39,934 bases of DNA from an uncultured Oscillospiraceae bacterium (GTDB lineage: Bacteria; Bacillota; Clostridia; Oscillospirales; Oscillospiraceae), in contig CALWYP010000110.1 in the NCBI GenBank assembly GCA_944385795.1, positions 1-39,934 of the forward strand. The letters run 5' to 3'. Each line of letters opens with the position of its first letter. Within the stretch, counting starts at the first letter, position 1. A program made the position numbers and the translations under genes. Positions 21,209 through 30,034 of the stretch are shown piece by piece. Below the pieces are notes generated by a model, which was not told where the DNA came from, searched no databases, and was given only the letters and a program-made list of their open reading frames with translations.

Positions 21209-24070
21209 TCAGAGGGCCGAGACAAGCTCGAGCCCGCAGCGCGCGAGCTCCGCCGCGGGGCCGAGCACGCACACGCTCGCGCCGGCCATGGCGGCGTCAA
21301 GCTCCGCGCCTATACGGCGCAGGGAGGCCGCGTCCGCCGCAAGGAGCTCGCGCCGCCGGCGGCGGCGCAGGCCGTCGTCCTGGCCGCGGAAGTAGAAGCC
21401 GTCGGCCGTGAGGCCCTTCATGCGCGCCGTGAGCAGGGGCTCTAGCGCGCTTACCGCCCCGATTATAAGCCCCTCTACGTCCCCGTCAAAGCCGCGAAGG
21501 AAGCCGCCGCTCGCGGCGTAGGCGGCTAGGGAGGAGGCGCAGCCGGGGTCGCGGTAGGAGTAGAAGCCGCAGAAGAGCGAGCCGCGCGCCGCCATGCCGA
21601 CGCCGTAGGCACCGCCCTGGACGCGCACGGCGTTCCAGAGGTGGTCCAGGGATACGGCGCGGGAGGCGAGCTTCCAGGCCCCGTCATAGGAGGGTATTTT
21701 AAGGCCCATGCCCGCGTAGCCCACGTCGGAGGGTATCTCTATGCCCTCGCGCAGGCGCGGCCAGGGCTCCAGGCCCGCGCCGGAGACCTTTCCGCCTTCG
21801 GGGAGGCGGGAGGCCAGCGCGGCCGCGGCGTCTGTGACGGCCACGTCCCCGCCGCCCGTGACGCTCAGCGTGAGGTTGGCGCGGCAGGCGCAGCGGGCCA
21901 GCAGCCCTCTCAGCTGCGCCTGAAGTGACGGCCAGTCCCAATCCGCCTCGCGCGCCTTGCACCAGCGGTAGAACTCGATGCCGGAGGCATATTCCTCGGC
22001 GGCTCCCGCGGCGCTGACGCGCGCGCCGGCGCGGCACAGCGCGGCACTGTGGCCGCTGCCTATTATGCCCTGGAAGGCGCTCTGCCTGGTCTGGCGGAGG
22101 ATATTGAGCGCGTCTTCGCCCCTCTCTAGCCCGGTCGAGGTGAGCACCTCGGCCAGCAGCCCAAGGGCCTCGGGCATTTTGGCGTCCAGCGCGCTCACAT
22201 GCGCGCAGAGCTTCACGCTGTAAGCCCCGCCGCCGGCCTGCGGGTATGAGTTCACCGAGAAGGCCATCTCCCCGGCGTAGAGCTGCGTGAGGCGGCTGAG
22301 TTCTTCGGCGGAGTGCTCCGCGTCCACGCGGCCGAGCAGGCGGCAGAGGAAGGAGAGGGCGGAGATCTCGTCCCCGGCGAGGCCGGTGACGTCGAAGTAA
22401 GCCGACACATAGCTTATCCCGCCCGAGGCGATCTTGTGGAAAAGCGCCGGGACGCCGGCGATTTCGCCTTTCTCGCTGGGATAGAGCTCCGGCTCGGGAG
22501 AGACGTCGGAGAGCTTCAGCCGCGGCAGCTTGGCGAGGTTTTCCGCGCTGTCCGGCTGCGACTGCCAGGCGTCCAGGGCGGCTTGGCGCGCCCTGACTTC
22601 GTCCAGCCAGAGCTCGCCGCGCCTGGCGCCCATGGCCGCCAGGCGCGCCGCCTCGGCGGCGCGGCGCTCCTCGCCGGCGCTGTGCGAGGGCAGCATGACC
22701 ACCTCGCAGCGGTGCGGGTTATCCAGGAATAGCTCGCCCAGCAGCCGCTCAAAGTAGCCGCCGTCAAGTTTGGCGCGCAGGCCGTCGAAGAGCCGGCCAA
22801 CCTCCAGGAAGGCCTCGGGCCGGCCGCCGCGCATCCAGCTGTCCAGCACGGAAAAGCCGAAAATAAGCCCCTGCGGCCAGCTGCCGTAGTCGCGCTCGCG
22901 CATCTGGAATTCGAGGTTGGCCATGGCGGCCTCCAGCCGGGCGTGGTCCAGGCCCCCGGCGAGCGCCCTGAGCTTGCCGTCCAGCAGCGCGCGCAGGCGC
23001 GGGATGTCCTCCCGGGACGTGTTGCGCGCCTCCAGCCGCAGCCAGGGCTGCTGCACGCTGTCCCAGACCTGCATGGTCACGGCCTCGGCCAGGCCCGCGT
23101 CGAGCACGGCGCGGGTGAGAGGCGACTGGTTGTCCCCGCACAGGGCCGTGCACAGCACCTGCGCCGCGGCCAGCTTCTCGCGCTCATGTATATCGCCTAT
23201 AACCCTGCCCCACATGAGCCGGCAGCGCCCGGCTTCGTCCTCGTCGGCGGGCAGCTCATAGACCGCCTCGATACTGCCCGCGTCGACGGGCTTCTGCGCC
23301 TCAGGTACGGGCACGCGTTCGCCCCGCTCCGCCCCGGCCAGGTATTCGCCGTCTATGAGGGCGAGAGCGGCGCCGATGTCCAGGTCGCCGTCCAGGTAGA
23401 CGTAGGCGTTCGTGGGGGAATAGAAGCGCCTGTGCGCGTCTATGAAGCCCTCGTAGCTCAGCTCGGGTATGTGCTCCGGGTCGCCCCCGGACTCGAAGCG
23501 GTAGGGGGTGTCGGGGAAGAGCGCCCTCTGGGCGGCCAGGCACTCGAGCTCGTCCGCGTCGGCGAAGAGGCCGCGCATCTCGTTGTAGACCACGCCTTTA
23601 AAGCTGGGCGAGCCGTCCGCGGACAGCTCATAGTGCCAGCCCTCCTGCTCGAATATCTCCCTGCGGGAGTAGATGAGCGGGCGGAAAACGGCGTCCAGGT
23701 AGACCCGCATGAGGTTCATGAAGTCCGCGCTGTTGCGGCTGGAGATGGGGTAAAAGGTGCGGTCGGAAAAGGTGAGGGCGTTGAGGAAGGTGTTCATGGA
23801 GCTCTTCATAAGCTCCACAAAGGGCTCCTTCACGGGGTAACGCTCCGAGCCGCAGAGGACGGAGTGTTCAAGTATGTGGAATACCCCGGTGTCGTCCTCG
23901 GGCAGGGTCTTGAAGGCTATGCCGAAGGTCTTGTTGGGCTCCGGGCGCTTGAGCCAGACGGCCTCGAGCCCCGTAGCGTTGTGCCTGAACTGATACAGCG
24001 TGGCGCCGAGCTCCTTTACTGGGCGGGTGCGTATTACGGTAAAGCCGTGTATGGTGCAGCCTGTGAGCAT
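21209..24070 (-). CDS. M16C-family zinc metallopeptidase (PreP/insulinase type)
   Basis: This encodes 953 residues; the ATG at 24070 has AAAGGAGG upstream. The inverted zinc motif HxxEH is HILEH (H65, E68, H69) in VFHILEHSVLCGS, and the KEPFVELMKSSMNTFLNA..DRTFYPISS block that follows is diagnostic of the presequence-protease subfamily (M16C). Four repeated half-domains fit the length. Such enzymes enclose and degrade unfolded peptides of roughly 10-65 residues. No signal peptide is present, so it acts in the cytoplasm. It sits 32 bases downstream of peptidase T, giving a peptide-recycling operon. Confidence 0.93.
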   Translation of the reverse strand: MLTGCTIHGFTVIRTRPVKELGATLYQFRHNATGLEAVWLKRPEPNKTFGIAFKTLPEDDTGVFHILEHSVLCGSERYPVKEPFVELMKSSMNTFLNALTFSDRTFYPISSRNSADFMNLMRVYLDAVFRPLIYSRREIFEQEGWHYELSADGSPSFKGVVYNEMRGLFADADELECLAAQRALFPDTPYRFESGGDPEHIPELSYEGFIDAHRRFYSPTNAYVYLDGDLDIGAALALIDGEYLAGAERGERVPVPEAQKPVDAGSIEAVYELPADEDEAGRCRLMWGRVIGDIHEREKLAAAQVLCTALCGDNQSPLTRAVLDAGLAEAVTMQVWDSVQQPWLRLEARNTSREDIPRLRALLDGKLRALAGGLDHARLEAAMANLEFQMRERDYGSWPQGLIFGFSVLDSWMRGGRPEAFLEVGRLFDGLRAKLDGGYFERLLGELFLDNPHRCEVVMLPSHSAGEERRAAEAARLAAMGARRGELWLDEVRARQAALDAWQSQPDSAENLAKLPRLKLSDVSPEPELYPSEKGEIAGVPALFHKIASGGISYVSAYFDVTGLAGDEISALSFLCRLLGRVDAEHSAEELSRLTQLYAGEMAFSVNSYPQAGGGAYSVKLCAHVSALDAKMPEALGLLAEVLTSTGLERGEDALNILRQTRQSAFQGIIGSGHSAALCRAGARVSAAGAAEEYASGIEFYRWCKAREADWDWPSLQAQLRGLLARCACRANLTLSVTGGGDVAVTDAAAALASRLPEGGKVSGAGLEPWPRLREGIEIPSDVGYAGMGLKIPSYDGAWKLASRAVSLDHLWNAVRVQGGAYGVGMAARGSLFCGFYSYRDPGCASSLAAYAASGGFLRGFDGDVEGLIIGAVSALEPLLTARMKGLTADGFYFRGQDDGLRRRRRRELLAADAASLRRIGAELDAAMAGASVCVLGPAAELARCGLELVSAL

Positions 24071-24102
24071 GTATTGCCTCCTTTCGCTTTGAGCCTAGTA
24101 TC

Positions 24103-25317
24103 TCACATTCCGGCGTAAATTTTCACGAGGCCGCAGAGTATTCCGGCGCATATGTCCATGCCCTCGGCGGTTATGTGCTCGTAGGGGCCGTGGAAGGCGT
24201 AGCCGCCCGTGCCGAGGTTGGGGCAGGGCAGGCCGCGCCATGAGAGCACCGCCCCGTCCGTGCCGCCGCGGTTGCTCTTGCACACGGGCTCGACGCCCGC
24301 CGCGCGTATGGCCTCGAGGGCCGCGTCTATCATGTACTGGTGCTCGGGGAGCAGCTTCTGGGCCATGTTCCTGTAGCCCTGGGTTATCTCCACGCTCACC
24401 GTGCCGGCGCCGTACTTGGCGTTGAGCTCCCCGGCGACGGAGCGTATCTTTTCCTCGCGCCCGCGCAGCACGGCCTCGTCGTGGTCGCGCAGGATGTAGC
24501 TGAGCCGCGCGGAGCCGACTTCGCCCTCAATGCCGGTGAGATGGTAGAAGCCCTGACGGCCCGAGGTGAGCCTCGGCGTCTCGGCTTCGGGCAGGCGGGA
24601 GGCGAACTCCACCGCCGCGAGGCCCGCGTTTACCATGACGTTCGTGGCGTCGCCGGGGTGTACGTTCACGCCCTTGAAGCTCACTACGGCGCTGGAGGCG
24701 TTGAAGTTTTCCCAGGAAATCTCGCCCTCCTGGCCGCCGTCGACAGTGTACGCGCATCCGGCCTTGAAGAGCTCGAAGTCAAAGCCGGCCGTGCCGCGCC
24801 CGACCTCCTCGTCCGGTGTGAAGCAGACGGAAACCGGCCCGTGGGGCATGGAGGCAAGCCTTTCGGCCATGGTCATGATCTCCGCCACGCCGGCCTTGTC
24901 GTCCGCGCCGAGCAGGGTGTCGCCCGAGGTGGTGACCAGCGTGCGCCCGCGCATGGAGGCGAGGTGAGGCTGCTCGGAGACGCGCAGCACCCTGCCGCAG
25001 CCCAGCTCCACGTCCCCGCCGTCGTAGCCGGGAATCACTTTAGGCTTGACGCCCTCGCCACAGAAGTCCGGCGACGTGTCCATATGTGCGATGAAGCCGA
25101 CGGCCCGCGCCCCCTCCAGCCCGGGCGTGGCGGGGAAGTTAGCGTAGACGCAGCACTTGTCCGTACAAACGGCGTCCGGGGCGCCGAGGCCGGCGAGCTC
25201 GCGCGCGAGCTCGCGCGCGAGCGCGAACTGCCTTTCAGTGGTGGGCGAGGACTGGACGCCCTCGGCGCTGGCGGTGGAATACGCGGCGTATTTGAGGAAT
25301 CTCTCTAAAGCGTTCAT
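24103..25317 (-). CDS. pepT: peptidase T (tripeptide aminopeptidase)
   Basis: This encodes 404 residues; the start is ATG 25317 (MNALERFLKY) after TGGAGG; the open frame upstream includes the promoter and is not coding. The M20B dizinc signature is complete: FIAHMDTSP (H78, D80), LLGADDKAGVAEI, CFTPDEEVGRG, and a late GGYAFHGPYEHI. It releases the N-terminal residue from tripeptides. It is transcribed with the M16C protease that follows, so the pair would process long peptides and then tripeptides to free amino acids. Confidence 0.95.
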   Translation of the reverse strand: MNALERFLKYAAYSTASAEGVQSSPTTERQFALARELARELAGLGAPDAVCTDKCCVYANFPATPGLEGARAVGFIAHMDTSPDFCGEGVKPKVIPGYDGGDVELGCGRVLRVSEQPHLASMRGRTLVTTSGDTLLGADDKAGVAEIMTMAERLASMPHGPVSVCFTPDEEVGRGTAGFDFELFKAGCAYTVDGGQEGEISWENFNASSAVVSFKGVNVHPGDATNVMVNAGLAAVEFASRLPEAETPRLTSGRQGFYHLTGIEGEVGSARLSYILRDHDEAVLRGREEKIRSVAGELNAKYGAGTVSVEITQGYRNMAQKLLPEHQYMIDAALEAIRAAGVEPVCKSNRGGTDGAVLSWRGLPCPNLGTGGYAFHGPYEHITAEGMDICAGILCGLVKIYAGM

Positions 25318-25346
25318 AATTACCTCCATGGGCAGATGTTGCTTAA

Positions 25347-25376
25347 ATTCTACTCCGTGCCGGGGCCCGCAGTCAA
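25347..25376 (-). promoter_or_regulatory. promoter of pepT
   Basis: On the minus strand, TTGACT (25376-25371), 18 bases, then TAGAAT (25352-25347). The expected start gives a leader of about 25 bases. Confidence 0.65.
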
Positions 25377-25390
25377 GCGCAACAGGCGCG

Positions 25391-25420
25391 AAAAAGCCCG
25401 CCCCGGTCAACGGGGCGGGC
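25391..25420 (-). terminator. terminator of pyk
   Basis: A 10-bp GC stem (25396-25405 with 25411-25420), loop GTCAA; on the minus strand it runs into five T (25395-25391). Confidence 0.9.
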
Positions 25421-25432
25421 CGCGGTATGATT

Positions 25433-26848
25433 TTATACGAGCTGGGCCTTTATCAGGTTCGTGCTGCCGGTTTCGCCTATGGGCACGCCGGCGGTTATGA
25501 CCACCATATCGCCGGACTTTATAAGCCCCTCCTTGACGCCGCTCTGGACGCACATGCTGAAGAGGCGGTCGGTGGAGTCGACCAGGCCGACGAGCACGGG
25601 CTTGACGCCCCAGGATATGGCGAGCTGGCGCCGCGCGCGCTCAGTGGTGGTGAAGGCGATGATGTCGCAGGCGGGGCGGAAGCGGCTGATCATACGCGCC
25701 GTGTGCCCGGTCTTGGTCGGGGCCAGGATGGCTACGGCCTTCAGGTCCTCCGCCGTGAGGCAGCAAGTGTGCGTGATGGCGTCGTTCACGGAGTTGTCGA
25801 GATCCGGGTCGGCGCGGTCGAAGCGGCCCCAGTAGTCCGTGGCGCCTTCGGCGGCCCGTATGGTGTCCACCATGGTCTGCACGGCCTCGAGGGGGTACTT
25901 GCCCGAGGCCGTCTCGCCGGAGAGCATCACGCAGCTCGTGCCGTCGAAGACGGCGTTGGCCACGTCGCTGACCTCCGCGCGGGTGGGGCGGGGGTTGCGT
26001 ATCATGCTGTCGAGCATCTGCGTGGCGGTTATGACCGGCTTGCCGGCCATGCGCGTCTTCTTAATCATGCGCTTTTGCAGCACCGGCACTTCATAGGCGG
26101 GTATCTCCACGCCCAGGTCGCCGCGGGCCACCATAAGCCCGTCGCTGGCGGCGATAATCTCGTCGAGGTTGTCCACGCCCTCGCGGTTCTCTATCTTGCT
26201 TATTATGCGCACGTTTTCCCCGCCGCAGGAGTTGAGGCACTCGCGTATGTCGCGCACGTCCTGGGCCTTGCGCACAAAGCTCGCCGCGACGAAGTCAAAG
26301 TCCTGCTCGGCGGCGAAGCGCAGGTCGTCCCTGTCCTTGTCGGTGAGGCTCGGGAGGTTTATGGAGACGTCGGGTATGTTGATGGATTTGTGGTTGGAGA
26401 GCGGCCCGCCTGTCTTTACCGTGCAGACGATGTCCTGGCTGTCGATGCGTTCGACCACAAGCTCTATTAGGCCGTCGTCTATCAGTATGCGGCAGCCGGG
26501 GGAGAGCTCGCGGTGGAGCTCAGTATAGGTGACGGAGACTATTTCGTCCGTACCGCTCACCTCGCGCGTGGTCAGCGTGAAGGCCTGGCCCTCCCTGAGC
26601 GTAACGGGGCCGTTTTCAAAGGTGCGGATGCGTATCTCGGGGCCCTTGGTATCCAGTATCGTAGCGAGGGCTATACCCAGCTCGTCCCTGACGCGGCGGA
26701 CCTTGTTGAGCAGCGCCAGATGGGTCTCGTGCGTGCCGTGAGAGAAGTTGAACCTGGCCGCGTCCATGCCGGTGAGCATCAGCGCGCGCAGGGCTTCCTC
26801 GTTGTCCACGGCCGGGCCCATGGTGCAGACTATCTTGGTTTTCCTCAA
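25433..26848 (-). CDS. pyk: pyruvate kinase
   Basis: This encodes 471 residues from TTG 26848, with GGAGGA upstream. Active-site segments include ARFNFSHG, ILDTKGPEIR, the lysine of ISKIENREGV, and MVARGDLGVEIP (divalent-metal Glu/Asp), then the TRAEVSDVANAVFDGTSCVMLSGETA helix of the barrel. It makes ATP and pyruvate from phosphoenolpyruvate, the last step of glycolysis. The length is that of the short form without the extra C-terminal PEP-utiliser domain carried by some Bacilli. It has its own promoter and terminator, so it is monocistronic. Confidence 0.97.
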   Translation of the reverse strand: MRKTKIVCTMGPAVDNEEALRALMLTGMDAARFNFSHGTHETHLALLNKVRRVRDELGIALATILDTKGPEIRIRTFENGPVTLREGQAFTLTTREVSGTDEIVSVTYTELHRELSPGCRILIDDGLIELVVERIDSQDIVCTVKTGGPLSNHKSINIPDVSINLPSLTDKDRDDLRFAAEQDFDFVAASFVRKAQDVRDIRECLNSCGGENVRIISKIENREGVDNLDEIIAASDGLMVARGDLGVEIPAYEVPVLQKRMIKKTRMAGKPVITATQMLDSMIRNPRPTRAEVSDVANAVFDGTSCVMLSGETASGKYPLEAVQTMVDTIRAAEGATDYWGRFDRADPDLDNSVNDAITHTCCLTAEDLKAVAILAPTKTGHTARMISRFRPACDIIAFTTTERARRQLAISWGVKPVLVGLVDSTDRLFSMCVQSGVKEGLIKSGDMVVITAGVPIGETGSTNLIKAQLV

Positions 26849-26881
26849 GAGACTTCTCCTCCATAAATTGAATTGTTAAAC

Positions 26882-26910
26882 ATTATACAATATCCTGCCG
26901 ATTAAAACAA
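26882..26910 (-). promoter_or_regulatory. promoter of pyk
   Basis: On the minus strand, TTGTTT (26910-26905), 17 bases, then TATAAT (26887-26882). Confidence 0.75.
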
Positions 26911-26929
26911 GCCGCCTTTCGTAAAATCT

Positions 26930-29524
26930 TTACAGCACAAATTCCCGTATCTCTTTTTCAACCGCGCGCACCTCTTCCTCAAAGTGCTGGGAACTTACCC
27001 TTGTCGCGCCCTGGCCCAGGATTATAAGCTGTTCAGTGGTATCGGAGGTGACGACGCGGGTGCGGAAACGCCGCGCGATTTCGTGCGTGGCCTTTTCTAT
27101 GTACATGTCCGCCGTCTCGGCCTCCTTGGTGTAGACGACGTAGAGGTTGTGGTAGCGCTCCACCTCGCGTTCGCCGCCCTTGACCTTGTAGGCGTCGAAT
27201 ACGAGTATGGGCACGCAGTGCGTATAGCCGGCGTAGTTGCAGAGTATGTCCATGAGCCTGCGCCTCGCGCTCTCCATGCTCTTGGCGGCGAGGGCGTTCA
27301 GCTCGTCCCAGGCGAAGATCACGTTGTAGCCGTCCACAAGCAGGTGCTCGGGCCCGCTGTCCGCGGGCTTTGGGCGCGCTTTCTGATTCGCGGGGGCCGG
27401 GGCGGGAGGGCGCCTGGGGGTGCGCATGGCCTGGCTCCCGTCGCGCTTTATGGGCCCGTAGGTGCGCTCGAATATGGCCATCAGCTCCTTGTCGGCCGCC
27501 AGCGTGCCGCGGTATTCGGCGGCCCTCGCGGCCCTTACGGCCGTCTCGGCCTCGCTCTCGCGGCTCAGCCGTTCGGCCCTGGAGAGCACGCCGGGCAGGT
27601 GCATACGCCCGGGCACCTCGTCCCAGCGCACCAGCACGCCCGCGCCGTGGCTGCAAAAAACGCTGTCGGCGCTGTTTGCCGTGTCCGCGCCGGCGTCGTA
27701 GCCTATCCCGGCGATGACCTCCGCAGCGTTGTGGCAGCGCTCATAGCCGCCGGGCAGGCAGCTCAGCTGGCCGCGCCCGCGCGTATAGGCGGCCAGCTCC
27801 CGGGCGTAGGAGCGCATCAGGCTGACCGGCGCGCGGCCGGTTATGACGCAGCCGTCCGCGCCGGTCTCGGGCGGCGCGAACTCCGCCGAGAGCCTGGGCA
27901 TGTCCGCGAGGGCCCTGCCCAGGTTTTCCGCCGGGACGCGAAGCGTGAAGTCGTACCAGGGCTCCAGGAGCACGCAGCCGCCCTTCGCCGCGGCCGTCAT
28001 CAGCCCCTGACGGACGGCGCGGTAGGTCGCCTGGCGGAAGTCGCCGCCCTCGGTGTGCTTGGGATGCGCCCGCCCGGCGGCAAGGCTTATCTTTACGTCC
28101 GTGAGCGGCGAGCCCGTGAGCGGGCCCACATGCGTCTTCTCGGCCAGATGGGTGAGTATGAGCCTCTGCCAGTTGAGGGCGAGCTCGTCCGTGGGGCAGC
28201 CGGAAGAGAGCTGTACGCCGCTGCCCGGCTCGCCAGGGGAGAGCACGAGGTGCACCTCGGCGTAGTGGCGCAGGGGCTCATAGTGGCCCACGCCCTCTAC
28301 GGTGACGCCTATCGTCTCCTTATACAGTATCCCGCCGTCGTCGAAGCCCAGCTTGAGCCCGAAGCGGCGCTCGGCGAGGCTGGAGAGCACCTCGAGCTGC
28401 ACCTCGCCCATTAGCTGCACAAAGATGGCGCCCACGCCCTCGTCCCAGGCTATATGCAGCTGCGGGTCTTCCTCGCCGAGCTCCCTGAGCTGGGCGAGCG
28501 CCGTGTGCGCGTCCGCCCCGGCGGGCAGGGTTACGCGGTAGCGCAGCACGGGGGAGAGGGAGGGCGCTGCGGTGTCCGGCTCGGCGCCCAGGCCCTCGCC
28601 GGCGTAGGCCCCGGCTATGCCGGTCACGGCGACGGCCATGCCCGGCAGGGCGCGGTTCACAAGGACGTATTTCGCGCCGGAATAGAGCCTGAGCTGGTCG
28701 GCCTTGCCGCTCCAGCTCCTGCGCGCGTCCGCGCGCGAGGAGAGCGGGGCCTTCACGGCGAGCTCGCCGCCCGTCACCTTGAGCCAGGCGAGGGACGCGC
28801 CGTTTTCGTCCCGCGTGACCTTGAAGACCCTTGCGCCGAATTCCCCAGCGTCCTGGACCGGCAGCGTCCAGCGCCGGAGCGCGTCCAAAAGCGCGTCGGC
28901 CCCTTCGGCCTTGAGCGCCGAGCCGAAGCAGCAGGGGAAGAGCTCGCGGCGGCTTACCGCCGAGGCTATCTGCGCGTCCGTGGGCTTTCCGCCCCCGGCT
29001 ACCGTCTCGAGCAGCTCCTCGCTGCACAGCGCGAGGTCGTCCAGGGAATTGGGGTCGGAGAGGTCTATGCAGCCGGAGCCGAAGCGCCGCCTCAGCTCGG
29101 CCATGCGCGCAAACCTGTCCGCCCCGGCGAGGTCCATCTTGTTTACAAAAATGAATACCGGCACCCCATAGCGCCCAAGCAGGCGCCAGAGCGTTTCGGT
29201 GTGGCTCTGTATGCCGTCCGTGCCGCTGACGACCAGCACGGCGTAGTCCATGACCTGCAGCGCCCGCTCCGCCTCGCTGGAGAAGTCCACATGTCCCGGC
29301 GTGTCCAGCAGCGTGAACTCCGCGTCAGGCAGCCGCAGCAGGGCCTGCTTTGAAAATATGGTTATGCCCCGGGCGCGCTCCAGCGCGTCGGTGTCCAGGA
29401 AGGCGTCGCGGTGGTCCACCCGGCCGAGCTTCCTCAGCGCCCCGGCCCTGTAGAGCAGCGCCTCGCTCAAAGTGGTCTTGCCCGAGTCTACATGGGCCAG
29501 CAGGCCCACGCACAAGCGCTTCAC
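26930..29524 (-). CDS. TetM/EF-G-like translational GTPase fused to a Rae1 (YacP)-type NYN endonuclease domain
   Basis: This encodes 864 residues from GTG 29524 (MKRLCVGLLAHVDSGKTT), the usual family N-terminus, with AGGA nine bases upstream; ATG 29587 and 29572 in frame lack a ribosome site and 29587 overlaps a TATAAT. Residues 1-~700 follow the TetM/EF-G order: P-loop AHVDSGKT, RGITI, DTPGHVDF, NKMD, beta-barrel, and domains III-V. The domain IV/V tract DTANSADSVFCSHGAG marks a TetM-like branch not proven to give tetracycline resistance. After a Pro/Ala linker, residues ~726-864 match Rae1/YacP: LLVDGYNVI (D731), VFDAYKV (D777), ETADMYIEK (E803, D806), TSDTTEQ (D828) and GQGA. Rae1 of Bacillus subtilis cuts mRNA in the ribosomal A site. 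Confidence 0.9.
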   Translation of the reverse strand: MKRLCVGLLAHVDSGKTTLSEALLYRAGALRKLGRVDHRDAFLDTDALERARGITIFSKQALLRLPDAEFTLLDTPGHVDFSSEAERALQVMDYAVLVVSGTDGIQSHTETLWRLLGRYGVPVFIFVNKMDLAGADRFARMAELRRRFGSGCIDLSDPNSLDDLALCSEELLETVAGGGKPTDAQIASAVSRRELFPCCFGSALKAEGADALLDALRRWTLPVQDAGEFGARVFKVTRDENGASLAWLKVTGGELAVKAPLSSRADARRSWSGKADQLRLYSGAKYVLVNRALPGMAVAVTGIAGAYAGEGLGAEPDTAAPSLSPVLRYRVTLPAGADAHTALAQLRELGEEDPQLHIAWDEGVGAIFVQLMGEVQLEVLSSLAERRFGLKLGFDDGGILYKETIGVTVEGVGHYEPLRHYAEVHLVLSPGEPGSGVQLSSGCPTDELALNWQRLILTHLAEKTHVGPLTGSPLTDVKISLAAGRAHPKHTEGGDFRQATYRAVRQGLMTAAAKGGCVLLEPWYDFTLRVPAENLGRALADMPRLSAEFAPPETGADGCVITGRAPVSLMRSYARELAAYTRGRGQLSCLPGGYERCHNAAEVIAGIGYDAGADTANSADSVFCSHGAGVLVRWDEVPGRMHLPGVLSRAERLSRESEAETAVRAARAAEYRGTLAADKELMAIFERTYGPIKRDGSQAMRTPRRPPAPAPANQKARPKPADSGPEHLLVDGYNVIFAWDELNALAAKSMESARRRLMDILCNYAGYTHCVPILVFDAYKVKGGEREVERYHNLYVVYTKEAETADMYIEKATHEIARRFRTRVVTSDTTEQLIILGQGATRVSSQHFEEEVRAVEKEIREFVL

Positions 29525-29641
29525 GCGCCCCGGTCCTATCTCCTGTGCTCCCGTAAGAAGCTCCCCTCTCATTCTGGCTGCGGCCATTATAGCACAGTTT
29601 TCCCGCTAAGTACACCCGCCGCCGCGCCGCCGGCATTGGGC

Positions 29642-29670
29642 TTGACAAATACCCCATGGGGGTATATTAT
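29642..29670 (+). promoter_or_regulatory. csoR-copA-copZ promoter with CsoR operator
   Basis: TTGACA (29642-29647), 17 bases, then TATTAT (29665-29670). The spacer contains TACCCCATGGGGGTA (29650-29664), the GC-tract inverted repeat typical of CsoR sites. Apo-CsoR bound here would occlude RNA polymerase; Cu(I) releases it. Confidence 0.9.
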
Positions 29671-29706
29671 ACTGGCAATGGGATATTACTAGAAAGGAGC
29701 CCCGGC

Positions 29707-30012
29707 ATGGAAGAGAAGGGATGTTGTTTCCTCCACGATAAAAAGGAGCGCTCCCCGGAGGAGTACCGGAGCCTTATAAACCGGCTCAGCCGGATAGAGG
29801 GCCAGATACGCGGCATACGCGGCATGGTGGAGAAGGGCGCCTACTGCCCGGACATACTTGTGCAGAGCGCGGCGGTGACGGCGGCGATGAACGCCTTCAA
29901 CCGCGAGCTTTTGAGCCAGCACATACGCACCTGCGTGGCGAACGACATACGCGCCGGCCGGGACGAAACGGTTGAAGAGCTCTTAAAGACGCTGCAAAAG
30001 CTGATGAAATAG
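29707..30012 (+). CDS. csoR: copper-sensing repressor CsoR
   Basis: This encodes 101 residues; the ATG at 29707 has AAGGAG seven bases upstream. The all-helical DUF156 fold is evident ([19 protein letters not shown]). The Cu(I) ligands are C47 in AYCPDIL and H72/C76 in SQHIRTC, the C-H-C set that separates CsoR from formaldehyde (FrmR) and sulfide (CstR) sensors. Two extra Cys and a His near the N-terminus (GCCFLH) are unusual. It controls its own operon through the TACCCC..GGGGTA site. Confidence 0.95.
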   Translation: MEEKGCCFLHDKKERSPEEYRSLINRLSRIEGQIRGIRGMVEKGAYCPDILVQSAAVTAAMNAFNRELLSQHIRTCVANDIRAGRDETVEELLKTLQKLMK

Positions 30013-30034
30013 CCTCGTAAGGGAGAGTGGAAGC

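Noticed and set aside
26930-29524. Calling the GTPase a tetracycline-resistance gene.
   Set aside because: The EF-G/TetM order is clear, but the fused nuclease and a diverged domain IV mean resistance cannot be inferred; there are no mobile-element marks around it.
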